A DNA stretch of 5,142 bases from RGIG5612 sp045604025 (GCA_045604025.1 JAZUNG010000199.1:1-5142), one strand, 5' to 3'; positions 1 through 4,883 are shown, counted from the first letter of the stretch. A program made the numbers and translations. The notes: generated by a model not told the origin, from the letters alone.

Positions 1-1242
1 AGTACCGCTATCGCAGTTGGTAACGTCTACCAGGTAGTTCTTCCCGTCGTCCATATTGACGATATTCCACATATGTCTGCCTGCGCCGGTTCCACCGTCC
101 ATCAGGCCTGTTGCAGTGATACAGGTGATGTCATTACTGAATGTTGACTGATCGCAGAGGTATTTGAACGACTTCGAATAGCCCTCACAGACTACATTGG
201 TCGTTGTATCTCCATCAAAAACCCAGATGAGCTGCCAGGGATCACCATAAGGAGTATTGTTGTTGTCATCGGCAGCTGCGCTGTTGTAGGAGACCAGATC
301 ACAGATCTCATCTTTGTAGCTGGTCAGCTTGTCATAGTCGCCCTCTGAAGCGTGAGCTGCCACGATAGTCTGCGCATTGGCAGCAGCTGCTGCTGCGGTC
401 TGTGCCAGAGATGTATCTACCGTATACTCATTTCCGCCCTGATACCCCTGCGCAACCGAAAATGAATACGTTGCGGTACCACTGGCAAAATAAACGACAT
501 ACTCACCGTTTTCATACGCAGCTCCTATGCTGTAACTGGCTGAACTGGCCACACCTTCGGTCTTGTCATACCAGTAAAACTCATAAGGGAAATCAGCCAG
601 CAGAGAGCTGTTGACCTGGCCGAGCTCTTCCTGAGACAGCAGTTTTGTCCCCAGAGCATCCTTGGCCTCCTGAGTGATGCTGCTGCCTGAAACCACTTCG
701 CTGACATCCAGATCCGCAGCCGTATAATGCGTATCAGTATATCCCAGCTCTTCAAAAGTGAACTCAAACACCGTGGATGCAAGTCTGCCTGCCGCAATCT
801 CTGCAGCCTTCTCAGCCACGCCGCTGTAAACAGCAGCTGCGGGTCCTGTCAGACTGGAGCCTGCCGTGCGTCTGGCCTTCTTCGCACCGGATGCATCCGA
901 TACGATACCGAAAAGCCTGTCCACATAGCCGGCAAAGAGTTCGTCGTTGTTCTCCTCTCCGCCTGCGCCTGCCTGGATAGTCTCAGTGACAGTGACCGGG
1001 ACGATCTCCAGTGCTGGAGTTTCCACTTCGGTCTCCTGAGCGGGGGCATCCGGCTCTTCTGCTGTAGCTTCGTCGTCAGCTGTTGCCTCGTCCGGGAACT
1101 CGTCCTCATCCACGCTGACCGTTTCTTCAGCAGTAGCTTCAGGCACTGATGAAACGTCATCGTCTGCAATAACATTTACAGGCAGTACGCTGACACACAT
1201 AATAGCAACCATGATCCACGCCAGGATGCGTTTGAGCTTCAT
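1..1242 (-). CDS. Secreted transglutaminase-like superfamily protein (5' part; C-terminus beyond the left edge)
   Basis: The frame is open from the start codon to base 1 (414 codons, no stop), so the gene is cut by the window edge. Residues 1-26 form a signal peptide: MKLKR, a hydrophobic core, then VIA before DDD, a likely signal peptidase I site. Residues 27 to about 75 are an acidic Asp/Glu/Ala/Thr-rich linker, probably disordered. A middle region (about 85-310) with Ala-rich stretches matches nothing I recognise. The end of the visible part has the transglutaminase/protease-like fold signature: Cys352 in VCEGYSK, His390 in GRHMWNIV and Asp406 in YLVDVT, the expected Cys-His-Asp triad. Proteins of this kind in Firmicutes are exported and often cell-wall associated; whether it crosslinks or cleaves peptides cannot be told. 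ATG at 1242 is preferred over ATG at 1248, because the AAAGGAG site lies only 4 nt from the latter and 10 nt from the former. It lies 118 nt downstream of the GtrA gene, same strand. Confidence 0.9.
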   Translation of the reverse strand, partial: MKLKRILAWIMVAIMCVSVLPVNVIADDDVSSVPEATAEETVSVDEDEFPDEATADDEATAEEPDAPAQETEVETPALEIVPVTVTETIQAGAGGEENNDELFAGYVDRLFGIVSDASGAKKARRTAGSSLTGPAAAVYSGVAEKAAEIAAGRLASTVFEFTFEELGYTDTHYTAADLDVSEVVSGSSITQEAKDALGTKLLSQEELGQVNSSLLADFPYEFYWYDKTEGVASSASYSIGAAYENGEYVVYFASGTATYSFSVAQGYQGGNEYTVDTSLAQTAAAAAANAQTIVAAHASEGDYDKLTSYKDEICDLVSYNSAAADDNNNTPYGDPWQLIWVFDGDTTTNVVCEGYSKSFKYLCDQSTFSNDITCITATGLMDGGTGAGRHMWNIVNMDDGKNYLVDVTNCDSGT

Positions 1243-1252
1243 AAACATATAT

Positions 1253-1259
1253 CTCCTTT
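1253..1259 (-). promoter_or_regulatory. Ribosome binding site of the transglutaminase-like gene
   Basis: AAAGGAG on the minus strand. It sits 4 nt before ATG 1248 and 10 nt before the in-frame ATG 1242; the spacing favours the second ATG, though either may be used. Confidence 0.7.
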
Positions 1260-1266
1260 GGTATAA

Positions 1267-1294
1267 ATTGTACAAACCTAATACACCATGATAA
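1267..1294 (-). promoter_or_regulatory. Possible promoter of the transglutaminase-like gene
   Basis: Minus-strand TTATCA (-35, 1289-1294; 4 of 6 matches) and TACAAT (-10, 1267-1272; 5 of 6) separated by 16 bp. The predicted start near 1260 leaves a short leader that still contains the whole Shine-Dalgarno. The -35 is weak, and read-through from the GtrA gene is an alternative, since no good terminator lies between the two genes. Confidence 0.35.
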
Positions 1295-1360
1295 TAATAC
1301 CATGTTATGTATGCATAGCATATAGTTCAGTGGAAAATTTTTAAGAAAATTGCAGAATAT

Positions 1361-1804
1361 CTATTGCTCGTTCTCAGTCTTTTCAGGCTGCTTTTTGCCC
1401 GGCTTTTTAAAAATAATGAATTTGCTGAACACGTAGTTCAGGATGACTGTAACTACGCTGGCAATTATCTTGATCAGCAGGTCGTTCGCGCCCAGAATGT
1501 CTACGAATACCCACAGCATCAGCTCTTCCAGACCCAGTGTGAACAGCCTGGCCAGAACGAACTCGCCTATTTCTTTGAAGACCGGACCTGCGCCGGTCGC
1601 CTTGCTCTCAAATACCCAGATCCTGTTGGTGATGTACGCGAATGCGACAGCAACGACCCATGATATGGCGTTGGCCACCAGATCGTCCAAATGCAGCACT
1701 CTGGTCAGCAGAAAATAGCATGCGTAATTAACGATCGTCGTAAATACGCCAAACATCAGATAGAGAAAGTATTCTTTTATCTTTAACCAGAGTTTTCTGA
1801 TCAT
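1361..1804 (-). CDS. GtrA-family four-helix membrane protein
   Basis: A 147-residue integral membrane protein of the GtrA-like family (usual length about 120-150). Four hydrophobic segments lie at about residues 12-33, 43-63, 82-105 and 110-131. Family landmarks are YLMFGVFTTIVNY in helix 1, AYITNRIWVF at the end of helix 2 and NYVFSKFIIFKK at the end of helix 4; the tail is short, hydrophilic and Lys/Glu-rich. Characterised members help move undecaprenyl-phosphate-linked sugars across the membrane for cell-surface glycosylation; that role here is family inference, as no glycosyltransferase gene is visible nearby. The ATG at 1804 gives the typical short basic N-terminus (MIRKLWLKIKEY), but there is no recognisable Shine-Dalgarno in front of it. 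It lies 126 nt downstream of the Nudix gene and could share its transcript. The stop is TAG at 1361-1363, with no clear intrinsic terminator after it. Confidence 0.93.
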   Translation of the reverse strand: MIRKLWLKIKEYFLYLMFGVFTTIVNYACYFLLTRVLHLDDLVANAISWVVAVAFAYITNRIWVFESKATGAGPVFKEIGEFVLARLFTLGLEELMLWVFVDILGANDLLIKIIASVVTVILNYVFSKFIIFKKPGKKQPEKTENEQ

Positions 1805-1846
1805 ATGCAGTATATGTTCATGCCGCCGCTCGTATTGCAGCGTGGT

Positions 1847-1927
1847 GTTGCGGCAGTTCGCTTCTTTTCAATTTATGCTATGCTGTCCGGCCACGCATTG
1901 TCATGCTGCGTTGCGGCAGTTCGCTTC
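1847..1927. repeat. Direct repeat pair in the Nudix-GtrA gap (63-bp period)
   Basis: GTTGCGGCAGTTCGCTTC occurs exactly at 1847-1864 and again at 1910-1927. Similarity continues weakly to the left of each copy (CGTATTG at 1831-1837 against CGCATTG at 1894-1900). The copies fill most of the 126-nt gap between two same-strand genes. An inverted repeat TGCCGC (1821-1826) / GCGGCA (1850-1855) uses part of copy one, and ACGCA/TGCGT arms lie next to copy two, so each copy may fold in RNA. No T-tract follows, so these do not look like terminators. Confidence 0.8.
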
Positions 1928-1930
1928 CTT

Positions 1931-2431
1931 TTATCTTACTTCTGTCAGGTGGTCACCTTCATAGATACAGGTCATCTCGATATGGTCAACCCCCGCGATC
2001 AATGGCTCCAGGAAATATTTGTCTCCTTCCCAGAGGTTGAGGCTGGTCACCTGTTCCTTCGGAATCCACCTGAGTTCACCCTCATTACAGTCGAAAGCAA
2101 CGCTTGTTGCAGTCCCGGCAGCTGCTTGCCCGGTCGTGTTTCCCACCGGGTCTGCCCCATCATACCCGGACGCAGTATACAGATACATGTCCTCATCCGG
2201 CAGCACATCCGAAACAAAATGGATCACACCATGAAACTGATACTCCGTAAGAGTCAGTCCGGTTTCTTCCCAAACCTCTCTCTTCAGGCATGCGTCAGCA
2301 TCCTCGCCCGGCTCAAACTTGCCGCCGATGCCGACCCATTTGCCCTCGCAGGGGTCATTTTCCTTCTTATTGCGGAACAGCATGAGATAGCAGCCGTCCT
2401 TTTCGATGTAACAAAGCGTCGAGTTGATCAT
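1931..2431 (-). CDS. Nudix hydrolase, MutT/MTH1-like (probable 8-oxo-dGTP-type diphosphatase)
   Basis: A 166-residue cytoplasmic Nudix enzyme. The Nudix box is complete at residues 37-59: Gly37, five residues, Glu43, seven residues, then R51-E-V-W-E-E-T-G-L59, with all the metal-binding glutamates present. The preceding GKWVGIGGKFEPGE and the later EGELRWIPKEQV and LNLWEGDKYFLEPL resemble the 8-oxo-dGTP diphosphatase-like clade that cleans oxidised nucleotides; the exact substrate is inferred. Compared with my recollection of that clade, residues about 92-112 (Gly/Ala/Thr-rich) look like an extra loop of about 20 residues between strands. The ATG at 2431 is the only sensible start: an in-frame TGA lies 21 nt upstream and the next ATG (codon 17) would remove the first strand. 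No properly spaced Shine-Dalgarno exists, and a strong promoter ends 9 nt before the ATG, so the mRNA is probably leaderless. The gene stands as its own unit after the hsp20 terminator. Confidence 0.95.
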   Translation of the reverse strand: MINSTLCYIEKDGCYLMLFRNKKENDPCEGKWVGIGGKFEPGEDADACLKREVWEETGLTLTEYQFHGVIHFVSDVLPDEDMYLYTASGYDGADPVGNTTGQAAAGTATSVAFDCNEGELRWIPKEQVTSLNLWEGDKYFLEPLIAGVDHIEMTCIYEGDHLTEVR

Positions 2432-2440
2432 GTCCTGTAG

Positions 2441-2469
2441 ATTGTACCCTCACGGACTGTTCTTGTCAA
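2441..2469 (-). promoter_or_regulatory. Sigma-A-type promoter of the Nudix gene (leaderless arrangement)
   Basis: Minus-strand TTGACA (2464-2469, perfect) and TACAAT (2441-2446, 5 of 6) with a 17-bp spacer. Only 9 nt separate the -10 from the ATG at 2431, so transcription should begin at about 2433-2434, two or three bases before the start codon. Confidence 0.85.
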
Positions 2470-2510
2470 AACAAAGTTCCTTACGATCGAGTATTGCTAT
2501 AGATCATCTG

Positions 2511-2550
2511 CAAAACAAAAGCAGCGGCCGGCCCTTTCGGGTCAGCCGCC
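2511..2550 (-). terminator. Intrinsic terminator, end of the hsp20 unit
   Basis: On the minus strand GCGGC pairs with GCCGC (2545-2549 with 2524-2528), and CCC pairs with GGG closing a GAAA tetraloop (2535-2538); an interior part holds one mismatch. A T-rich tail (TTTTGTTTT) covers 2512-2520. It lies about 155 nt past the hsp20 stop and just upstream of the Nudix promoter, separating the two units. On the plus strand the tail is only four T, so it is probably one-directional. Confidence 0.75.
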
Positions 2551-2704
2551 ACTTTTAGTTGTTCAATTATGGGGCAAAACTTATATCAGAGGTAAATATG
2601 TCACAAACGTCTGCTAGTTGTATATGTATCTGGCTGTACCAGCATCCATCACAGACCCACCTATTGCTGGGAATCAGTCAACAGCGATCATCTATTACTG
2701 ATAA

Positions 2705-3136
2705 TCAATCGATAGTGATCATCTTCGGAGCTACGGGTTCGGGTTCTTTCTCCTTCGGAATCTCGAGCTTCAGGATGCCATCGTTATATGCAGCCTTGAT
2801 ATCCTCTTCCTTCAGATAATCACCTACATAGAAGCTCCTCTTGCATGTGCCCTCGAAGCATTCCTTGCGGATGAACTTACCGTTCTCTTCGCTGGTCAGC
2901 TCGTTCTTCTTGGTTGCTGTTACTGTCAGGTATCCATCCTTCAGCTCTGCCTGGATGTCTTCCTTGGCAAATCCCGGAAGCTCCATATCAAGTACATATC
3001 CGTTTTCTTTCTCGCGGATGTTGGTCTTCATGAGCTTGCTGCCTGTTGCAGTGTCGCTGGTGCCTGAGAAAAACGGTGATCTGAACATCTCGTTAAACAA
3101 GTTATACATTGGATCTCTTCTAGTTGTTAAATACAT
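2705..3136 (-). CDS. hsp20: Hsp20/alpha-crystallin family small heat-shock protein
   Basis: A 143-residue small heat-shock protein, an ATP-independent cytoplasmic holdase that binds unfolding proteins and forms oligomers. The short N-terminal arm (1-35) is followed by the alpha-crystallin domain at about 36-127, with ELPGF (52-56), DGYLTVTA (67-74) and the hallmark DGILKLEIP (119-127). The C-terminal I-x-I oligomerisation motif is present as I140-T-I142. Two cysteines (93, 98) sit in the domain. The start is ATG 3136 because AAGGAGGT lies 6 nt before it; the frame stays open upstream to 3244, but that stretch runs through the promoter and CIRCE operator and is not coding. Transcription is likely repressed by HrcA through CIRCE. 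It lies downstream of csp but is separated from it by a strong terminator. Confidence 0.96.
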   Translation of the reverse strand: MYLTTRRDPMYNLFNEMFRSPFFSGTSDTATGSKLMKTNIREKENGYVLDMELPGFAKEDIQAELKDGYLTVTATKKNELTSEENGKFIRKECFEGTCKRSFYVGDYLKEEDIKAAYNDGILKLEIPKEKEPEPVAPKMITID

Positions 3137-3142
3137 GGTAGT

Positions 3143-3150
3143 ACCTCCTT
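3143..3150 (-). promoter_or_regulatory. Ribosome binding site of hsp20 (decides the start)
   Basis: AAGGAGGT on the minus strand, a near-perfect anti-16S match, 6 nt before ATG 3136. Its first three bases belong to the palindrome CTTCATATGAAG (3148-3159), so the site may be partly folded. Confidence 0.92.
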
Positions 3151-3159
3151 CATATGAAG

Positions 3160-3192
3160 CCGCCTGCGGGACCTTTCGCCCCGCGTCTGCGG
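3160..3192 (-). promoter_or_regulatory. Hairpin in the hsp20 5' leader
   Basis: In the minus-strand RNA, CCGC (3189-3192) pairs with GCGG (3160-3163), and GCGGG (3180-3184) pairs with CCCGC (3166-3170) around a 9-nt loop, with an asymmetric interior loop of 4 and 2 nt. It lies directly before the palindrome that overlaps the Shine-Dalgarno. It could protect the mRNA or sense temperature; no T-tract follows, so it is not a terminator. Confidence 0.6.
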
Positions 3193-3215
3193 TATTTGTT
3201 TTATTTGTTATACGT

Positions 3216-3244
3216 AATATAGCACATGCTATTAGCACTGTCAA
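3216..3244 (-). promoter_or_regulatory. Sigma-A-type promoter of hsp20
   Basis: Minus-strand TTGACA (3239-3244, perfect) and TATATT (3216-3221, 5 of 6) with a 17-bp spacer; predicted start near 3209, giving a leader of about 72 nt. The sequence just upstream (3259-3276) is almost pure A/T and could act as an UP element. The -35 lies inside the CIRCE operator. Confidence 0.9.
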
Positions 3245-3258
3245 GTGTTGAGTGCTAA
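3232..3258 (-). promoter_or_regulatory. CIRCE operator (HrcA binding site)
   Basis: Plus-strand arms TTAGCACTG (3232-3240) and GAGTGCTAA (3250-3258) are separated by exactly 9 bases, matching the CIRCE consensus TTAGCACTC-N9-GAGTGCTAA with one mismatch. HrcA binding here would cover the -35 of the hsp20 promoter, blocking transcription until heat or misfolding stress inactivates HrcA. The hrcA gene itself is not in the window. Confidence 0.95.
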
Positions 3259-3300
3259 TTTTTTTAAAAAATATTTTAGTCCGCTTTACCGGGCATCTTT

Positions 3301-3334
3301 AAAAAAATTTGCGGACCATTTCTGATCCGCAAAT
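3301..3334 (-). terminator. Intrinsic terminator after the cold-shock gene
   Basis: On the minus strand ATTTGCGGA (3326-3334) pairs with TCCGCAAAT (3307-3315), a perfect 9-bp stem that can extend by two further pairs, followed by seven T (3301-3307). It starts 27 nt past the csp stop codon and isolates csp from hsp20. Confidence 0.95.
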
Positions 3335-3360
3335 CGAAAGTCTTGTATAATAACCAATGA

Positions 3361-3561
3361 TCACAGCTTAGTTACGTTAGTTGCCTGAGGTCCCTTCTCA
3401 CCCTGAACGATCTCGAACTCAACCTCAGCGCCCTCATCGAGAGTCTTGAATCCTTCCTGATTCAGTCCGGTATAATGAACAAATACGTCCTTACCTTCCT
3501 CGTCGCAAATAAAGCCATAACCTTTCTGGTTGTTAAACCATTTTACAGTACCCTTCTGCAT
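3361..3561 (-). CDS. csp: Cold-shock protein (CspA family)
   Basis: A 66-residue single cold-shock domain, the standard length for the family. These small five-stranded beta barrels bind single-stranded RNA and DNA, melt RNA secondary structure and act as RNA chaperones and antiterminators. Visible landmarks: KGTVKWFN at the N-terminus with Trp8, the RNP1 motif K13-G-Y-G-F-I18, the RNP2 motif V26-F-V-H-Y30 (usually VFVHF), GFKTL (37-41) and the C-terminal GPQATNVTKL. ATG 3561 is chosen because GGAGGA (3571-3576) sits 9 nt upstream and MQKGTVKWF is the family start; the frame is open further upstream to 3639, but that stretch is the leader. The gene is monocistronic: own promoter at 3657-3685 and strong terminator at 3301-3334. 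The leader is long and structured, so control after initiation is likely. Csp families have many paralogues, so no exact letter is given. Confidence 0.97.
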   Translation of the reverse strand: MQKGTVKWFNNQKGYGFICDEEGKDVFVHYTGLNQEGFKTLDEGAEVEFEIVQGEKGPQATNVTKL

Positions 3562-3570
3562 CTTCTTGCT

Positions 3571-3576
3571 TCCTCC
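3571..3576 (-). promoter_or_regulatory. Ribosome binding site of the cold-shock gene
   Basis: GGAGGA on the minus strand, 9 nt before ATG 3561. It fixes the start and shows that the upstream open frame is not used. Confidence 0.88.
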
Positions 3577-3590
3577 ATTAAATTGCATAT

Positions 3591-3642
3591 AAAAAACGCG
3601 CCGTCCAGGCCCCCTCCGAAATTGCCTGTGGTAGCGCATTTT
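3591..3642 (-). promoter_or_regulatory. Terminator-like hairpin with T6 in the csp leader (possible attenuator)
   Basis: In the minus-strand RNA, AAAATGCGC (3634-3642) pairs with GCGCGTTTT (3593-3601; one G-U pair). Inside, CCACAGGC (3624-3631) pairs with GCCTGG (3605-3610) with a small bulge, around a loop of about 13 nt. Six T follow at 3591-3596. The structure lies wholly between the predicted csp transcription start (near 3650) and the start codon, where a terminator must be conditional. It could instead be a thermosensing fold or a stability element. Confidence 0.65.
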
Positions 3643-3656
3643 CTTGTTCGTTTATG

Positions 3657-3685
3657 AATTTAGCACAATTTCAGCTATGTGTCAA
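3657..3685 (-). promoter_or_regulatory. Sigma-A-type promoter of the cold-shock gene
   Basis: Minus-strand TTGACA (3680-3685, perfect) and TAAATT (3657-3662) with a 17-bp spacer; predicted start near 3650, leaving a leader of about 89 nt. The sequence upstream is A/T-rich. Confidence 0.88.
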
Positions 3686-3948
3686 CATATAATATTGCAA
3701 CAATTTGTACACAATGTTCGGATTAAATACAATCTCAGACCGTTTATGATTGCATATTATATGCACCCATGTTTGCATTCATTATGCATTATAATAATAT
3801 ATTATATTATATACTGCATATTTATGCATTTCTTTATGCCGCTTCATTTTTGTATTTATTAAGTACAAACGCAAAAAACTATCAACAAAATCTACTTGTC
3901 AGGTATTTTTGTATACATTTCCACTCACGTTCGCAGATTATGATCTTC
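3686..3948. other. AT-rich non-coding gap between hslO and the csp promoter
   Basis: No credible gene lies here: the open frames are low-complexity Tyr/Ile/His/Phe/Cys-rich strings without ribosome binding sites. It contains a 26-bp pure A/T run (3788-3813) and the TGCAT inverted-repeat array described separately. No GC-rich stem with a T-tract follows the hslO stop on the minus strand, so hslO transcription may fade out or run towards csp. Confidence 0.7.
3751..3829. repeat. Three copies of an inverted repeat TGCAT-N4/5-ATGCA
   Basis: Copies at 3751-3765 (TGCATATTATATGCA, a perfect palindrome around a central T), 3774-3788 (TGCATTCATTATGCA) and 3815-3828 (TGCATATTTATGCA, spacer one base shorter). 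Copy starts are 23 and 41 bp apart, near two and four helical turns. The array lies 66 bp or more upstream of the csp -35. It looks like a set of operator sites for a dimeric DNA-binding protein, but no regulator is known from this sequence. Confidence 0.6.
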
Positions 3949-4875
3949 TTACTTGTCAGTGTCTCCGATGATACCTATCTTCTTCGCTGCACTCTTTATC
4001 TTCGCAAACTCCAGCAGCTCTTTTATCTCGTCCACACTGTACGTATAATCTGTATTACAGAAGTGGCAGTTGACCGTGATAGGCTCGCCGTCAGCGATGA
4101 TCTGCTCCAGCTCATGCTTGCCCATGCCTATCAGTGCTCTGGCGATATGCTCCTTGGAGCAGTTGCATTTGAACTGCGTCTCTACCCTGCCGATGATCTC
4201 CAGACCGAACTCGCCGATCACATACTCCAGGATCTCTTCCGGACCCATGCCATCTTCCATCATAGCCGTAACTGACTTGATGCTGTTCAGCTTCTCCTCC
4301 AGTTTGTCAATGATCTCGTCGCTCACACCCGGCATCAGCTGAATGACAAATCCACCAGCCTGCTGCACGGTATTGTCCTTGTTCATCAGCACGCCCAGTG
4401 CCACACTGCTCGGTGTCTGCTCGCTCTTTGCGAAATAATATGTCAGGTCATCAGCAACCTCGCTTGTACCCAGAGGCACCTGACTGACGTAGGGCTCCTT
4501 CATGCCCAGATCCTTGATGACCGTCATTTCACCGTATCCGATGGCCGCGCCTACATCCAGCTTGCCCGCGTAGTTCGGCGGGATCACGACTATGGGATTG
4601 TCCGCGTATCCCTTGACGTTGCCGTGCGAATCCGCTGTAACAGTCAGCTTGCCTGCAGGTCCGTCACCCTTCATCGTGATGGTCAGCACATCGTCTTCGC
4701 CCTTCATCATGATGCCCATCATGGCGCCGCCCATCAGCAGCCTTCCCAGCGCCGCAGTCACCACCGGTGAGGAATCGTGGTGCTGCCTGGCAGTCTCCAC
4801 CAGCTCTGTCCCACGGATCGCAAACGCCCTTATCTTCATGTCAGCCGCAACGGCTCTCAGTATATAATCGCTCAT
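3949..4875 (-). CDS. hslO: Hsp33 redox-regulated chaperone (HslO)
   Basis: A 308-residue Hsp33, a cytoplasmic holdase that is inactive while reduced and zinc-bound and is switched on by oxidation, protecting proteins from peroxide or hypochlorite unfolding. The N-terminal chaperone domain carries family blocks such as GPAGKLTVTADSHGNVKGYADNP and QTPSSVALGVLM; a linker follows, then the zinc redox switch with C237-x-C239 and C270-x-x-C273, all four ligands present with the usual spacing (E. coli: 232/234 and 265/268). The tail after the switch is somewhat longer than usual (E. coli protein about 292 residues). ATG 4875 (MSDYILRA) is preferred: GGAG at 4884-4887 lies 8 nt before it but only 2 nt before the in-frame ATG at 4881. 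It faces a divergent plus-strand gene across 99 nt. Stop is TAA at 3949-3951. Confidence 0.98.
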   Translation of the reverse strand: MSDYILRAVAADMKIRAFAIRGTELVETARQHHDSSPVVTAALGRLLMGGAMMGIMMKGEDDVLTITMKGDGPAGKLTVTADSHGNVKGYADNPIVVIPPNYAGKLDVGAAIGYGEMTVIKDLGMKEPYVSQVPLGTSEVADDLTYYFAKSEQTPSSVALGVLMNKDNTVQQAGGFVIQLMPGVSDEIIDKLEEKLNSIKSVTAMMEDGMGPEEILEYVIGEFGLEIIGRVETQFKCNCSKEHIARALIGMGKHELEQIIADGEPITVNCHFCNTDYTYSVDEIKELLEFAKIKSAAKKIGIIGDTDK

Positions 4876-4883
4876 AAACATTT

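Noticed and set aside
402..1175. Several plus- and minus-strand open frames of 67 to 140 codons
   Set aside because: They all overlap the transglutaminase-like gene in other frames, are rich in Arg/Cys/Ser or otherwise unlike real proteins, and have no start signals. The true frame is the one without a stop to base 1.
1326..1360. A/T-rich inverted repeat after the GtrA stop as a terminator
   Set aside because: The possible stem is made only of A-T pairs, without a GC-rich part or a clean T-tract, so it is too weak to call.
1792..1830. TATACT just before the GtrA start as a -10 for a leaderless mRNA
   Set aside because: Only 4 bases separate it from the ATG, so transcription would begin inside the start codon, and no -35 lies at the right distance.
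1805..2440. A 211-codon plus-strand open frame
   Set aside because: It lies antisense to the complete Nudix gene and crosses the repeat region; its residue make-up is that of a shadow frame, it lacks a ribosome binding site, and the minus strand has an intact Nudix box.
3137..3244. Upstream extension of hsp20 to ATG 3244 (36 extra residues)
   Set aside because: It would start inside the CIRCE operator and upstream of the predicted transcription start; the strong AAGGAGGT site points to ATG 3136.
3562..3639. Upstream extension of the cold-shock gene to ATG 3639
   Set aside because: It covers the structured leader and has no ribosome site; cold-shock proteins start at MQKGTVKWF-like sequences and GGAGGA marks ATG 3561.
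3788..3813. Pure A/T run as a replication origin or AT-rich repeat element
   Set aside because: There are no DnaA boxes or partner genes nearby; it is simply the AT-richest part of an intergenic gap.
3644..4275. Plus-strand open frames in and beside the AT-rich gap (72 and 168 codons)
   Set aside because: Low-complexity Ile/Tyr/His/Phe-rich translations, no ribosome site, and the longer one runs antisense into hslO.
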